Positions 31,661-44,285 of a stretch of 64,000 bases of DNA are shown here, one piece after another. The stretch is from Dallia pectoralis (Eukaryota; Chordata; Actinopteri; Esociformes; Umbridae): contig CM055762.1 in the NCBI GenBank assembly GCA_029465975.1, forward strand, positions 1,798,001-1,862,000, in the 5' to 3' direction. The translations under genes and the position numbers were made by a program. The stretch's first letter is position 1. Every line of letters starts with the position of its first letter. The notes below the pieces were generated by a model. It made no database searches, was not told the origin of the DNA, and saw nothing but the letters and a program-made list of their open reading frames with translations.

Positions 31661-32802
31661 ACAGCTTGGACATGTCCAAATGTCATGACTTTGGAAGCTT
31701 CTGATAGGCTAGTTGACACCATTTGTGTCAAATGGAGGTGTATCTGTGAATGTATTTCAAGGCCTTCCTTCAAACTCTGTGACATTATTAAATGTTACAT
31801 TGATTATGTATTTTCATTTTAGTTCAAAGTCATACAGTCTCTATGCTATTCTTCATTGTTGTGGTAAAGTCTGGTGTTTTGTGGGTACTATTTCATGAAG
31901 CTGCCTGTTGAGGACCTGCACAACGTCTGTTTCTCTTGTTATTTTCTATTCCTCTTTCTAATCTGGTTATTTGTTATTCTGTGATGGGACTAGTACATAT
32001 CGTTGTACGAGATCTTCTTGTGACCGGTAGAAGTTAGCTTCTGTCTCACAACAAGGGGTTTAGGCAGGGCTGAACCTTATTGCGCAATCAGGAAGTATAC
32101 TATTTTGGTTGTCCCATTTTTTCATACCTCTACTCGCTCCCTCACCTAGGTTGATTACTGTGTGGTTGGTGTGAGCTCATTAATACTTCTGCCACACGTG
32201 TTTATTTGAAGCTGGGGATTTGAGTTGGTTCCAGTTGGAGGTTTTAGCCCCTTACTCGTTTTCAAGATAGTAAATCGTTTTCTTATTAAGAATGGGGTTT
32301 TAGCGGCAAACATCGCCCACTGTGTGTGCTGTGGCAGGTAGCAAACAAGGGTATGTCTTTTACTGAGGCGGGTTCCATTACAGTTTCAATTATCCTGCAT
32401 TTTAAACAGGTTGTAATGTGTTATGTTGTTCTGTCCCTGCTGTTTTGTTCACCATTGTGTGACATTGTGCTGGTTCTAGTAGTAGTAACGTTTTAGCTGT
32501 GTAGGGTTTCCCCGTCCACGTTTAGCTTTGCCTCGCTCTTTCACAGTTTCATTGTTAGGACCACAATTGGCTCTGCATATTCTGTTTGCCTCTTTTCATT
32601 TATTTGATTTGAGTGGGGGGGGGCTCGCTGTGAAGTGTGAGTGTATTGGTTGGCGTGTTGAGTGTTCACAGGTCTCACAGGGTCCTAGAAGTATATGGGC
32701 GTAGCATCCCCTTCCCAGACAAGTGTCCTGCCCTCGGCTTCGTGAAGTTCTGGCAAGTGGTTATTCTCGAGCCGGTTAGGTGTCCAATGAATGTGCTGTT
32801 AA
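31661..32802. other. T-rich stretch, possible LTR debris
   Basis: Pyrimidine-rich sequence whose style resembles fish LTR U3 regions, continuing after the hAT at 34578. No ends, duplications or coding signals could be fixed. Confidence 0.35.
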
Positions 32803-32810
32803 CGAATAGT

Positions 32811-34569
32811 CAGGGGTGGTAAGTAACGAAGTAAAAATACTTCTTTACTTTACTCAAGTATTTTTTTCGGGTATCTGTACTTTACTTGAGTATTTTTTAT
32901 TTGCATCTACTTTTACTTTTACTCCACTACAATATTAAAGACAAAATGTACTTTTTACTCCGATACATTTCCCAATGCCCGCTCCAAGTATTATTACACT
33001 GGCTTTCCAAAACAATGAAAAACATGTTTTTCTTAATAGAAAAACAATGCGCAAGGCCGTAGGGCTCCTTTAAAAAAAAACAATGCGCGAGGCAGCGAGC
33101 TCTTTCCCAGCACACGCGCACATAGGCTAGCCTATGCTAGTTGTTGTCAGTCGGTCATTGCGAAGTAGAAGATGTCCGGCGTTGAAACAGGTGAACACGC
33201 AGCTCTCGCTGCCAGCACGCCCAGCAATGAGATTCCCGACACCGACAGGGATCATCACCCATGGCCATATCTACGGGATATGTTCAAATTCATTGGTCTC
33301 AAGGGAGATTCGTATCTGTTGAGATGTCAACTTTGCCTGCCACGGGTGAATGACATTTCAGCCTTTCAAACTTCACCTTCAAATTTGAAAAAACATATTG
33401 AGGTGAGTTAACGTTATTTTTGTTACTATTGTTTGCCGAGTGATTTGATTTCATATTGAAATGTGCCTTGTACACAGCTAGCCTAGCTAACAATAGTCAA
33501 TATTGATAGCTAACGGTGGGTGGCAGACTTGGGGTTGTGTGTGATTAGCGTAAGCTGGATGCAGGAGATAAATAATCAAGCTAGTAGTAAGCTCAGCTGG
33601 TTGGTTCTTCCCTGCATGCTGCCGATCCATCGGTCATGGATGATCCAGTCGAGGGTAGACTTGGAGTCAAATTTGCCATACTAACGTTAGCTCAGTGTTT
33701 CCCAAACTTTTTTCTTTCACTGCACACTGTTTAATGTGAAAACATCTCACTGCACAGCACACCACCATGACACTAAACAGGTTACAAAATAACAGCAGAT
33801 AATATAACCTATTTATACTTTTTGAATGCAGCTATGTTGCCTCTTGCTATAAGCCTATGCAATTTTTTATTAGAAATAATGACATGAAAACACTATTTAA
33901 AGAAATGGTAAGCCTACAATTTCAGAAATTAAAATTATAAAAAGTGAATGTGGATTTTTCCTGTGCCACACATGGGCAGCTCTTACATCATGTGAGGCCA
34001 GCACACCCTTTGCTAACTTAGCTATCTATCACTGCATTGATAACTTGTAAACAATTGTTTCAATAAAGCTGGCAAGCCACATGTAAGCTACTGTATATGG
34101 TTGTTTATAACAGTTTTATACTTGGGGAAATGCACATATATTAATTCATTCTTTCTATCTATCTTGCAGAGATAAGCAGAAGAAAGACATTCATACAGGT
34201 TTGAAACAACTTGAGGGTGAGTAAATGATGACACAATTTTCATTTTTGGGTGAACTATCCTTTTAAGGTGCTTCATTGATAGGAAATCTGATCTTAATCT
34301 TAATTGCAGTATATAATGTTATAATTTGTTCAATAAAAACATTGGATATCACCCAAAAACAATTGCTTTGATTAATTATTGATATTTACAGTTAATTTGA
34401 ATATTTACTTTTACTTCCAGTACTTAAGTACTTTTTAAATCGGATACTTTTGTACTTTTACTCAAGTGATATTTTAATGGAGGACTTTCTACTTGTACTG
34501 GAGTAATAGTGTATTTAAGTACAAATACTTTTACTTGAGTATAACTTCTGAGTACTTTTACCACCTCTG
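32811..34569 (+). mobile_element. hAT element retaining only a BED-finger exon
   Basis: 1759 bp, with an exact 8-bp duplication CGAATAGT at 32803-32810 and 34570-34577. Ends are CAGGGGTGGTAAGTAACG and CCACCTCTG, with long subterminal tracts of AAGTA/TACTT words (about 130 bp each side) that probably serve as transposase binding sites. The catalytic core is absent. At 33700-34010 and 34160-34268 there are other fish repeats, the second with GGTGAGTAAATGATGACA and TTTTGGGTGAACTATCC. Confidence 0.93.
33172..33402 (+). CDS. BED zinc-finger first exon of a hAT transposase
   Basis: An exon of 77 codons from ATG 33172. Residues 1-27 are a polar leader; about 28-75 form a BED finger, HPWPYLRDMFKFIGLKGD then LRCQLC (two Cys ligands) and LKKHIE (first His ligand). 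The second His is expected in the next exon. The exon ends GAG followed by GTGAGT at 33403, a strong splice donor, so the apparent stop eight bases later is intronic. In autonomous relatives the RNase H-like core follows; here it has been deleted. If expressed, the product would bind the hAT termini without cutting. Confidence 0.75.
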
Positions 34570-34577
34570 CGAATAGT

Positions 34578-35108
34578 GATGGTTGTTTAAGGTAGTGGTT
34601 TTTTAATTTTTAATGTTTTTGATTTCAGTTCAGTAATTGTTTTCATAGTCAACCTTGTCTTCCTTTTCATTGTGTTTTTGAACGTAGCTCAGTCTTTCAT
34701 TATCATTCATTGATTTCCCCTGTGTTAGTTACTCACCTGGTCTCATCAGCTCTTTATTTGGTTTAGTTAATTCTGTTTCTTTGTTTGACTCTACGAAGGC
34801 TTTATCGCAGCACGTTTGTGAGAACCAGTTATAGCCCTCTCTGTGTGTCCACCAGTGTTTCTTTTGTGACCAGGCTTCTTCTCCTGTCTAGCCCTTGTTG
34901 CTTCTAATGTCATTATTCCAAGTAGTAGATCTCCTGTCTACCCGTGGTTACATTAAGGCCTTATCCTTTTGGATTGTTGACCTGCCTGTTTGGCCACCTG
35001 TGTATGACCTTTGTCTGCCTCTGACAGATAATTGGCCTCTGAACACTTATGTAGATATTTAATTGAAAACCAGCCGTTTCCAGCTACTATATACATCTAC
35101 AACATAAA
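34578..35108. other. No clear feature; LTR-like composition
   Basis: T-rich sequence resuming the stretch interrupted by the hAT. No termini found. Confidence 0.4.
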
Positions 35109-35113
35109 CAATG

Positions 35114-35484
35114 TGTCACGAGTGGTGTGGGGGCGTGGCTACACAGTAATTCGGGGATTCACTTCCTTGTTTGCCTTTTGTCATTTCACAGGTGTTTCGT
35201 GTTATCATTAGTGGGCTATAAAAGGTGAGCGGACAAGTCACTCCTTGTTCAGCATTGTATTTGATGTCACATGGTAATAGTGGTGAGTGTTTGTGGTACC
35301 TGTTGTTCGTGAACGTTTTGTATAAGTTGCTATATGCGCTTCTTTGATTTAAGTTCAACAGTTTAGTGTGTTTTCGCCGTACTCGGTTTGTTTTACTTTG
35401 AATTGTATTGAATAAAAACCTGAGAAACGGATCATACGTCTCTGCAGATGGCTCTCACCACACTACGCCGCTCCATTCACGACA
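35114..35484 (+). mobile_element. Solo LTR, 371 bp
   Basis: TGTCACGAGTGG...CATTCACGACA with an exact 5-bp duplication CAATG at 35109-35113 and 35485-35489. TATAAAA at 35217-35223 and AATAAA at 35411-35416 mark promoter and polyadenylation signals about 190 bp apart. Confidence 0.92.
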
Positions 35485-35489
35485 CAATG

Positions 35490-35992
35490 TCAACACTGTA
35501 TTTCTGATAAAGTTCATATTATTTTAATGGAACATTACTATGTGGCCCTATGCTTTAGACACACAATGGGCACTTCAACCTGTTCGGGACGAGGCCAAAA
35601 TCGCAATTTCAGCCTATGGACATCTTAAAGGACCTCTTCCCTGAACAAGTCAAAGACTGCTTGGTCTTATTTGAACAAAGACACTTTGAAGTTTGTGGAA
35701 ATGGGAAATTAATGTTGGAAAAGATAACACTGTAGAGCTGGCAAAAGAAAAGTAAAATCTTGCTTTTTTAATTTTGGCTAAATGTGTGAAAGGGAAAACC
35801 ATAACGTAACGCTAAGAAACAGGAAACACTTTTTTATATGATCAACTAGAAGCCACAAGTGTTGCAAAGGTATTATGCTATTTGCTGGAAAATCCAGCAA
35901 GCATTTGCCAAATGATTTTGAGGACACCGAGATTGCCAATTTGGATAAATTATTATTTGTCAACCGGATAGAAAACATTCAGCAATGCAAGG
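35490..35992. other. No feature seen
   Basis: AT-rich sequence between the solo LTR and a hAT-like terminus. Confidence 0.5.
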
Positions 35993-36160
35993 CAGAGCTG
36001 TAGTACTCGAGACCGGTCTCAGTCTCGAGACCGGTCTCGAGACCACTTTTTTAAGGTTACATTTGGACTCGGTCTCGACTCGGTCTCGGACAGTAAGGAC
36101 TCGTAAATTCTTCCGAGACCAGTCGAGACCAGCGTAGAAATTATCGCCCACAATTTTTTC
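35993..36160 (+). mobile_element. hAT-like left end (CTCGAGACC type)
   Basis: CAGAGCTGTAGTACTCGAGA at 35993-36012 followed by nested GGTCTCGAGACC palindromes, a signature of a widespread fish hAT family. The matching right end was not found; the element is truncated or ends in diverged sequence. Confidence 0.6.
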
Positions 36161-37238
36161 TAGAAAAATATTTAAGTATGACTTGTAGAGGCTGTATTTC
36201 CATTGGCTGTATTTTGTCCAGAGTCAGACAGTTTTTTTCTGATGTGGCTTATCCCGCCAATGGCTATCTACTTTTGAAGAAAAGCCCACCCCCAGCGTCG
36301 CTAGAGCGTGCACCCATTCACGTAAATACTTAAATCTTAAACATATGCTCGATCATGTCTGCACAATCTGCCATTATATTCGTTTTGCCTATATTCAGTA
36401 CAGTGAGCACAAATAAATAATTTGTCCGAAAACACACAGCGGTTAGTAATTAAAATACATATATCATGTTGAAAAGCTACAGCCGACGTCCTTCCATGAC
36501 TTTTCCTAAATACGTGCATTTTACCTTGTCCCGTTTTCAGAATTGCAAAATCACAAACCAAACAATATATAAAACTACTATTTACATGTTTTTTGATACC
36601 TAAACTGCCTTCCTGTTGCCAAAATCCAACGCCGCTGGGCGTTGGTACCCTAATTGCGGTACCCAGACACCGATCACACTTCACTGAGCCTATGATGGCA
36701 ATGGTTGAATGGGCGATACACAGACAAATACTACGAGAACACATATAGACAATAGTCTGATTGGCTTGGTTGAACTACAAAAAGAGGTACGTTCATAAAG
36801 AAATATGTTTCACTAAATACACAGAACGAATTCTGCCAAATACATACAGCCCCATTCATGTGTCATGCGCCTATTGCACTCAATAATTAATAACGAATGA
36901 ACCACAGTGTATTCATATAGCCTACAAGAGACTTCAACAAAATATTGTTTTGTATCGAAATTAAACGAATATAAACAATAATTATTAATAGGCTTACTAC
37001 AAATGGGCGATAAATGAAATTACTCATGCACACAGAAGGACGTGGGACATACATAAGTCCGGGGGGCATACGGCAGAAAGAGCACTAACTGGAGCAGCAA
37101 CAAGATTCCCAGATCCAATGCTCTGCATCACACAACTATATACAATCAGCCAACACTGATCTAACATCAATACATACACCACAAAGTTGATTCATAACTA
37201 TTAACACAGAACTGTACGTTGTGACACCACAATTAATG
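36161..37238. other. No further feature seen
   Basis: May be the interior of the preceding hAT. The minus-strand frame 36337-36744 (135 residues) matches nothing recognised. Confidence 0.4.
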
Positions 37239-37345
37239 CAGGGTTGCCAACTCTCACGCATCTGGCGTGAGTCTCCCGCTTTAAGCATCAATCTCACGCT
37301 CTCACGCACAAGCAAGAAATGTCACGCCAAAATCTAAATTCTCCC
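37239..37345 (+). mobile_element. hAT-like left end (CTCACGC type)
   Basis: CAGGGTTGCCAACTCTCACG at 37239-37258 followed by repeated CTCACGC and GGCGTGAG words, typical of another fish hAT family. No right end seen nearby. Confidence 0.55.
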
Positions 37346-39340
37346 CTTTCAATCCGCGAATTTTCTGTTAATGACAGATTTGACTAGACCACATCGTATT
37401 AACAGGAGAGGAGGTTAAAGCCCTCAGTTGTAACATATTCTGTCTACAACGTTCTCATTGCAATATTCTCTGATTGTTGATTCGCTGAAAACCTTGAACC
37501 TGATACGTCACCGGATACGTCAGTTGCGTGTGAAAAGTTCAGAGAGAAGCATGGTTAGGAGCCCGACCCAACTGATGCGCGATTAAAAGTTTGCATGACA
37601 ATTAAGGTAAGCAGATAATAAAATGGTGTGCCTTGTCACTAGAGCCTTGCCATAGCAGACTCTGTGTTTGACTCCTAGTGGCAACTTTTGGTATTGTTTA
37701 CAAATAAAATATTGATTTTACCAGCTTTCTAGATACTCATAACTCACTCGTAGCTCAGCCAGGAGCACACAAAACTAGCTACTATGCTAGGGGCCCATTG
37801 CAAATTTCTGTAATGCAGATACGCTATTATACTTCAAAACATAGGCCTAACACTTAGGAGTTGGAGAATTGGAGAAAGAAACTGGCAATCAAAGAGAGCT
37901 AGGCGACCAATATAAGGGCGTCGGCGCTTTGTGTAAACCCTAGTTGCCACAATGGGGGATATCAAGTTAACAGTTGCCAAACATTAATTATTTGTAAATC
38001 CACATTTCTAAAGCCCTACCAAGATAAGAGTCTACACCAGGAGATGACAAACCACGTATAACCAACATCTAATCAACATTTACAAAAAAAATTCTGAAAA
38101 TGTTTAACTAGTGGTGTAGCTAGCCCCACTCAGGGTAGTTGAAGACCTGCTCACTTCACATTTAAACAAGTAGATAGCAGAAGCTTCAGGAGCGATTGAA
38201 GGTCTCGTTGAAGGTCCTATGTGGAAATTCCTGGTTTACTTACCACACTTAGCTCCTTCCAACAAAAGAGAGAAGTGTAAATACTTTACAGCATTTGTTG
38301 ACTGGAAGGTACAAAGCAAGAAAATGATCCATATGAAAAAAATGCTTTGGGACAATTTCATTTCACTGGTCAGCGAGGAGCCATCATGAGTAGCACTTAG
38401 CTGGAATAACCCTTATTTCACAAGAGTCACTTGTCAACTGCTTGACTCATTCAAACAGTTCAATAAACCCAGTAGTGAATCCTCTTCAGACTCGAGGGAG
38501 ATATCTGGGTTCATCAATGTTTTTTTGATTCGTGCGAGAATCCTTAAGACTCTCGAGGGAGAAAGGGTGCGTGATTCAAAATTGGTTAGTGGTGCAGCTG
38601 GACGACTAGAGTGTAGAGTGAAGGAGACACTATCCCAAAATGTTGACCCCAGAGGAGTACCGCCATCCATTCCCACAAATCCAGTGCAACCAAGCAGAAC
38701 AAGCAAGGTATGGAAGGTGAAGGCCTGGTTACCACCCTGGAACGTACATCTGCCTGCCCCTGACTCCTCCACAACACCTACATTCAGGACGAAAGGTGAA
38801 CTTTATAAACCATGCCTTTATTCATTAAATGTTTGGTGACTGAAGATATTGCTTCAACATTTACGTTGCATTAATGACATGCAAACCTTCCTGGGGATGG
38901 GCAGGGTTATTAGAATTTAGGCTATAATACATCACACATAAAACTTTACCATATAAAATCTGCATTGCGATGCAATACTTTGTGGCCATTGGCAGGGCGT
39001 TTCCTCGTGTTGCCATGGCCGTCTTAAAATGTTGGATCACAAATATTGCAGTGAGCGTTGTCTGCATAAAGTTTTGAAAAGTGTCTTTTCGGACAGCTTT
39101 CGGCTTATCATTGCACTGATTCTGTTGGTATTGAATATTGAACAAGCTGCTTCGGAAAGTCAATCATGTATTCTTGCTCGTGTTGCCTCAATTCATAAAC
39201 TGTTTCTCTGTCCTTTTTTCTCTCTACTCTCACACCCAGATGCACTTTTTATGAGCTAAAATTTGGCGTAGATAGATTTTACTGAGTAGTACCGACGTAA
39301 TTCGGTCTGTACCCTTAAATGTTTAGAGTTCGGTACACAA
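37346..39340. other. No supported gene
   Basis: About 2 kb. Opposite-strand frames of 104-112 residues overlap at 38434-38839; the minus one contains LGCTGFVGMDGG and ESEEDSLLGLLN, which look somewhat protein-like but match no family I know. Confidence 0.4.
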
Positions 39341-39351
39341 CTCTAGTACAC

Positions 39352-39445
39352 ACCAACATGGCAATGGTATTCCCTGATGGTGGTGGCCTCATTTTGCACG
39401 ATAATGTGCCCTGCCACACATTGTTCAGAAACGGTTTGAGGTTTA
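39352..39445 (+). pseudogene. Tcb1-like Tc1 transposase fragment
   Basis: The plus strand reads MVFPDGGGLILHDNVPCHTL, the block around the second catalytic Asp in a Tcb1-like fish Tc1 family (usual form FPDGSGLFQQDNAPCH). Only about 30 residues survive. Confidence 0.65.
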
Positions 39446-41156
39446 TGATGAATGGGGACAGACATAGACACGCCTGCCCCCATTCACTGATTGCATTGTT
39501 TAAATATGGGATATTATTATAACAGGAGACTTTAGGATATCTCTCTGATCTCCTTAAACAACATAGTCCATATATACATCATTTCTGTGGTTGTTATTTT
39601 GTTACATAAAAGGCGTTCCAATGACAAGAAAGGACTCATAGTTAGTGGCAGGTGGATCTGATTATTCCACCTGCCCATAATATGCTTATGCATATAGGAA
39701 CAATGATGGGCATTCATATGTTTTGGGATGAGAAAGTGTCTGCTTTGTGCCTCTGTTCGACCTAAAAATTGCAGGTTATTTGGCTATCAAAAGGCTATTG
39801 GTTCCAACTGCTTCAAAATCTACCAGAAACCATGAGAAATGTAAAATTGGCAATGTGAAGCCCCAATATCAACGTGTGATGGTAAAATGAATGTTCAAAT
39901 GGACTACATTTTGGGGATTTACGTGACAATGGCCAACTGGTATTATTCTGCATTGTGTATCACATTTTATTTATTTTTTATTTTTGACTACCTAATATAG
40001 CCTACAAACAGATGTCTGGTTAGGGAAAACGAATAAGTGCTGGGGAATTTGCTGTAGACACACATCCCACAATTGCAGCTTCAACCCCGTCTCGGCATTT
40101 CTGTCAGTACATGTCAATGTAGGCTGAATTATTGTGTAAATGATCATGTAAAAAGGTGACTACTCTCTATTTCTCTCCTATAGTGTCAAAGAACTCTAGG
40201 CATGTCTAGACAAATAACCTCAATAACATTAACATTCATTTTCACATCTAGGTGTGATGTAGGCCAACCATGTGACCTCAAAACACTATTAAAAGGCTTT
40301 TCTCCCCCCTCGCTCTCTTTAATCACTTTTACCTTCACTTACTCGTAGCTCCTCTCATCCTTAGCCTTTTCTCTGTCCTGGGCTCAGCAGCTCCTTACGG
40401 GAGGGAAACCTCCTTGAAATTGCAAGAAGTTGATAACTGATCAAGATCACCTTTATATTTAATTAAGTACATTTACAGATAATGCACTTGGTGTAATTAT
40501 GCGGCAGGGGTGGACAACATGCAGTACAAAGACAGAGTTTGTGTGCAGTTTAGTGTAGCCATTTTGTTTACCGTTTGAAGGTGGATTGATGTGGTGAGCA
40601 TAGTCTCTCCGGACAGATGGCTGGTTGCTCTGAGCCACGGCAAGGGAAAAGAAATTGTTCAGGTGGCGGGGGTTTTTGGTCATGATTGATCTGTGCTGCC
40701 TGCTTGCCCTCTGCCTGCAAAAGGATCATTTTTAGAACAGGGAGCAAACAGATTGGGAGGGGAAGGCAATTAACTTTTCTGCACACTTCCTTGCCCTTGA
40801 GTCATGTAGGACCTCAATGGAGAATATCGAATGTACTTTGTAGGCTATAAGTGCCCACTGGGTACTGTATTGTTAGGGGAAAGAGTACTAGCTTTAGTAC
40901 ACCATTTGTAACAATAAACGCAAGTACTGTCAATTGAGTAATCTAATAAGTAAGACTGAAATATACAGCATAGCTTTACTGGTTTATGGAAGCATCTTCA
41001 CAGGCTGCTTCAGCAGTTGTTTTGGCAAATGCACCACCCAATCAGAGTGGTGTAAATGTTCATAACCAAGGACAAGCTGCCTATCATCCATGACTTTACA
41101 GTGAAAGAAAGAACGGCCATCGTATGACTCCAGCCACCCAAGGACAATATTACAGA
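39446..41156. other. No feature seen
   Basis: Unique-looking AT-rich sequence. A TATTAAAAGG at about 40289-40298 followed by a pyrimidine-rich run is a possible but unsupported promoter. Confidence 0.4.
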
Positions 41157-41164
41157 GACTATAC

Positions 41165-42093
41165 CAGTGTTGTGCCTGAACGCGTTCATTGAACGATAGT
41201 TCATGAACGCGTTCATATTTTGGGCGAACGTGAACTGAACGTACTGCTTTACTGGCTGATGAACGTTCCTGTGAACTCGTTCATTCTGGTGTCTTTAAAC
41301 GGCACGTTCTCTTAGTTTGCCCTCGTTTAATAGGATGCCAGATTTCTATAGTGACTTCCTTGCGCAAACCCGGCAACAACATATATTAATATGTATCTGA
41401 AAAAACACCCAATCTGGCAACATCAACCACCAGTGTCGCACCGCCGCATCATCATTAAAATAAAAACCAAAAGTATCTATGAGCGACAAAGGAGCAAGGA
41501 GGCGTCGAATTGTACTTTTTTATTTAGTTTTATGACAAGGTCGGTGAGGATGGGCAAAATCAGACGTTTTTTTGCAAAACTTTGCCCGCCAAGTTTTAAA
41601 CATAAAATCCGCACATCAATATCATCCAAAGCAAACCTGAAACGGCATATTGAATTAAAGTACAATCAACGACAAAAACCAAAGACAGATCCGCGACCCA
41701 ATCAACCCGATCCCGATAACTGCCTACAGTAGCGGCTCCGTTGTCATCTCCCAGCCGCAGCTGGACAACCTGGTGGTGCAGTATATTGTCGGAGACCTGC
41801 AGCCTCTGGTTTTCAATATAAACATGTTGTCAAATTATTTCAGTGATTGCCTCAGCTCACAATTGCTTTAATAGATATTACTGTGATCATTTTTGCCATG
41901 ATAATCATGTTAACATTTCTTGTTCTTCATGTCTGTGGTTCTATATGGGCTCTGGCAATAATATGGAAAAAAGAACTATAAATGAACTAGTTCAAAATTT
42001 GAACTATGAACTATGAACTGAACTAGTTCATTTTAAAATGTGTGAACTGAACTTTGAACTAGTTCATGTAGAAAGTGAACTTTCCCAACACTG
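41165..42093 (+). mobile_element. Short hAT element with BED-finger remnant
   Basis: 929 bp, exact 8-bp duplication GACTATAC at 41157-41164 and 42094-42101. Ends CAGTGTTGTGCC and CCCAACACTG, with many GAAC/GTTC words inside each end (GAACGCGTTCA, GAACTAGTTC), which are probable binding sites. No catalytic domain. Confidence 0.93.
41391..41732 (+). pseudogene. BED zinc-finger remnant of hAT transposase
   Basis: A 113-residue frame whose residues ~50-90 read FFAKLCPPSFKHKIRTSISS KANLKRHIELK as one run, matching the BED-finger pattern of this hAT family (zinc ligands Cys of KLC and His of RHI). The expected first Cys reads Ala in this frame because of a probable one-base slip in the T/A run before it. 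The N-terminal ~45 residues are not conserved-looking. The element ends 360 bp later, so nothing catalytic follows. Confidence 0.6.
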
Positions 42094-42109
42094 GACTATA
42101 CTATATACA

Positions 42110-42690
42110 ACTGAAAATCATTATGACCACTGGCCTAATATGCTGTTGGACCGTCGCATGCTGCCAAAACAGCACTGACCCAACAAGAAAAAGATCCCTG
42201 AAGGTGTCCTGTGGGATCTGGCACCAAAACTTTAGCATCAGATCCTTTCAATCCTTTAAGTTGCAAGTTTGTTTATCAGACTTGTTGGTCCAGCATATCC
42301 ACAGGGAATTTCTCAAATCATTCCCGAACAATGTATGCTGTGTGGCAGGACGCACAATCCTGCTCAAAGAGGCCAACGCAGTCAAGGAATACTATTGACA
42401 TTATGGGGCGTACCTGGTCTCCAACGATGTTTAGGTTGGTGGCACACATCAAATTGATGTCCGCACGAATGCCCGGACATAGAGTTTTCCAGCAGAATAT
42501 TTCTTGGAGCATCAAACCAACTCCAACAGCTTGCTGTCTTTTCACAGTGCATTGTGGTGCCATCACGTCCCCTGGTAAACAGCGCAAACATACATGTGTT
42601 TTCAAAGAAAATGTGCCTCTCATCAGAATAACGCGCCTAGACACTGGACAAGGGTCATGATGGGTCATCTTTTGTTCTTCCTTTTTAAGC
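42110..42690 (-). pseudogene. Tcb1-like Tc1 transposase relic
   Basis: Minus-strand relic of the family also seen at 39352 and 56490. In frame 42318-42731: PGDVMAPQCTVKRQQAVGVG, then LQEIFCWKTLCPGIRADINL, then FEQDCASCHTA, where the Asp corresponds to the second catalytic residue. Past 42318 the reading continues in other frames toward the Glu block. Many changes; the DNA-binding half is missing. Confidence 0.72.
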
Positions 42691-42744
42691 AATTTCCAAT
42701 CCCTTGAAGTTACAACGTTCTGTGCAAACAACAGAATCCAATTA

Positions 42745-43255
42745 TAAACACCATGGGATCATAGCGCTCAAGAAGGAGACGCGTTCTGTCTTCTAGAGAT
42801 AAACACACTTTGGTTTGAAAACTGCAAATCAATCCCAGAACAGCAGCAAAGGACCTTGTGAAGGTACAGGAGGAAACAGGTAAAAAATTATGTAAACAGT
42901 TAAACGAGTCTTATATCGCTCAGCAAGCAAGAAGCCACTTCCTCAAAACCACCTTCAAACAGACTACAGTTTGCATCTGCTCATGGGTAATGTCCTCTTG
43001 TCTGATGAAACAAAAACGTGCACTGTTTTACCCTTGTTAAACAATTTTAAGGCAATGCTACAAAATCCTAATTAAGTGTATGTAATCTTCTGACTCACAG
43101 GGAATGTGATAAAATTAATTAAAGTGATAAATAGAAAAGTATTTTTGCTATTATTCAGACATTTCCGAACTGACCTAAGACAGCAAATTATTGCCATAAT
43201 CAAAAATCAGGGATTGTGAAAACTGAGTTTCTATGTGTATGTAAACCTCTACAAT
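42745..43255 (+). pseudogene. Sleeping Beauty-like Tc1 relic, centre deleted
   Basis: Begins in the N-terminal region (CAAGAAGGAGACGCGTTCTG), passes CAAATCAATCCCAGAACAGC and GGAGGAAACAGG, jumps near 42985-43025 from the LSSGLMKQ-type first-Asp region to the very C-terminus, and ends with GTGTATGTAATCTTCTGACT, the start of the right inverted repeat. Most of the catalytic domain is deleted. Confidence 0.75.
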
Positions 43256-44035
43256 CAATGGCATATGCAGTCTTTTTAATATATTGTATGTGCAGGTCCT
43301 GTGTGAGAGGGCTGGGACGTTCTTGTTCCAGCTTCCTTCAAAATGCAGCTTGGTGACCAGCCTCGCGCCTCAATAACTGCCTCCCATTATGTGGTACTGG
43401 TATCAAGACCGAAATATATTTGGAGCACTGAACTCTGAAAGCACTAAACGCTTGTGCTGTGTTTATGTTACAGACTATGACTAACCCAAAAGAGTACCAC
43501 CCTACTGATGAACTAGTTGGTTGCCTTTATATTCATTCATGCCTGAGTTTGTGTTTAGATTCGGTTCTGTTACTCTTTTGTTGTGTTTATTGAAACTCTC
43601 AAGCTGTGAATAGCTCATCCAGCTCATCAATGTCCTTGCTATGCCCTGTTACAGTATGAAAGGTACGTGAGGGAAATTGTATCAACAAAGCTGATGTTAA
43701 CACATTTTACTGGGTCATGTTTAGGTTGAATTTATTCTACATGGATGGATTACATTTGTATTCTACATAGTTTTGGGGGTTTTGTGCTTTGGAAAAAATG
43801 AATTTGCTAGTTTAATCACAATGGTTTTTGCATGTAGAATTTTTTCATTTGGCATTGAATTGAGTGATCGAGTATTTTATTTTACAGTGCTTGCATCAGT
43901 TGATTGAAAGTGAGAACTGAAAACATAAACATTTGCCTAACTTAGCTGTACTGAAGATGCTGTTAACAAGAATATACACATTAATATATACATATATATA
44001 TATATATATATTAGCCTAAATGGCATGTGACCACA
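43256..44035. other. No gene; TA microsatellite
   Basis: AT-rich. A (TA)n run lies at about 43989-44011. Confidence 0.5.
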
Positions 44036-44039
44036 AAAA

Positions 44040-44285
44040 ACACTCACTCAATCAATCAATAAAATAAATTTTATTAAGCCTTTTTAACATTAAAGTTGTC
44101 GCAAAGTGCTTTTACAAACACCCAGCCTGAATCCGACAGAGCAGGCATCAACACATTGATACAAGTTCATACATGGCAGACGGGGGAAAACCCTAGCTGG
44201 GTTGAATTGAGGAAGAAACCTAGAAAGGAACCATGCTCTGAGAGGTGGCCAGTCCTCTTCTGGCTGTGCTTGGAGAACTTATGAT
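44040..44285 (-). mobile_element. L2-like LINE 3' fragment
   Basis: TTTTATTAAGCC...AAACACCCAGCCTGAATCCGAC then GAGGAAGAAACCTAGAAAGG and GAGGTGGCCAGTCCTCTTCT is the reversed 3' end of a LINE family frequent in salmonid-type genomes; related to 25716 and 62395. Confidence 0.55.

Noticed and set aside
36337..36744. 135-residue minus-strand ORF as a host exon
   Set aside because: No recognisable domain, no convincing splice sites, and it probably lies inside a hAT interior.
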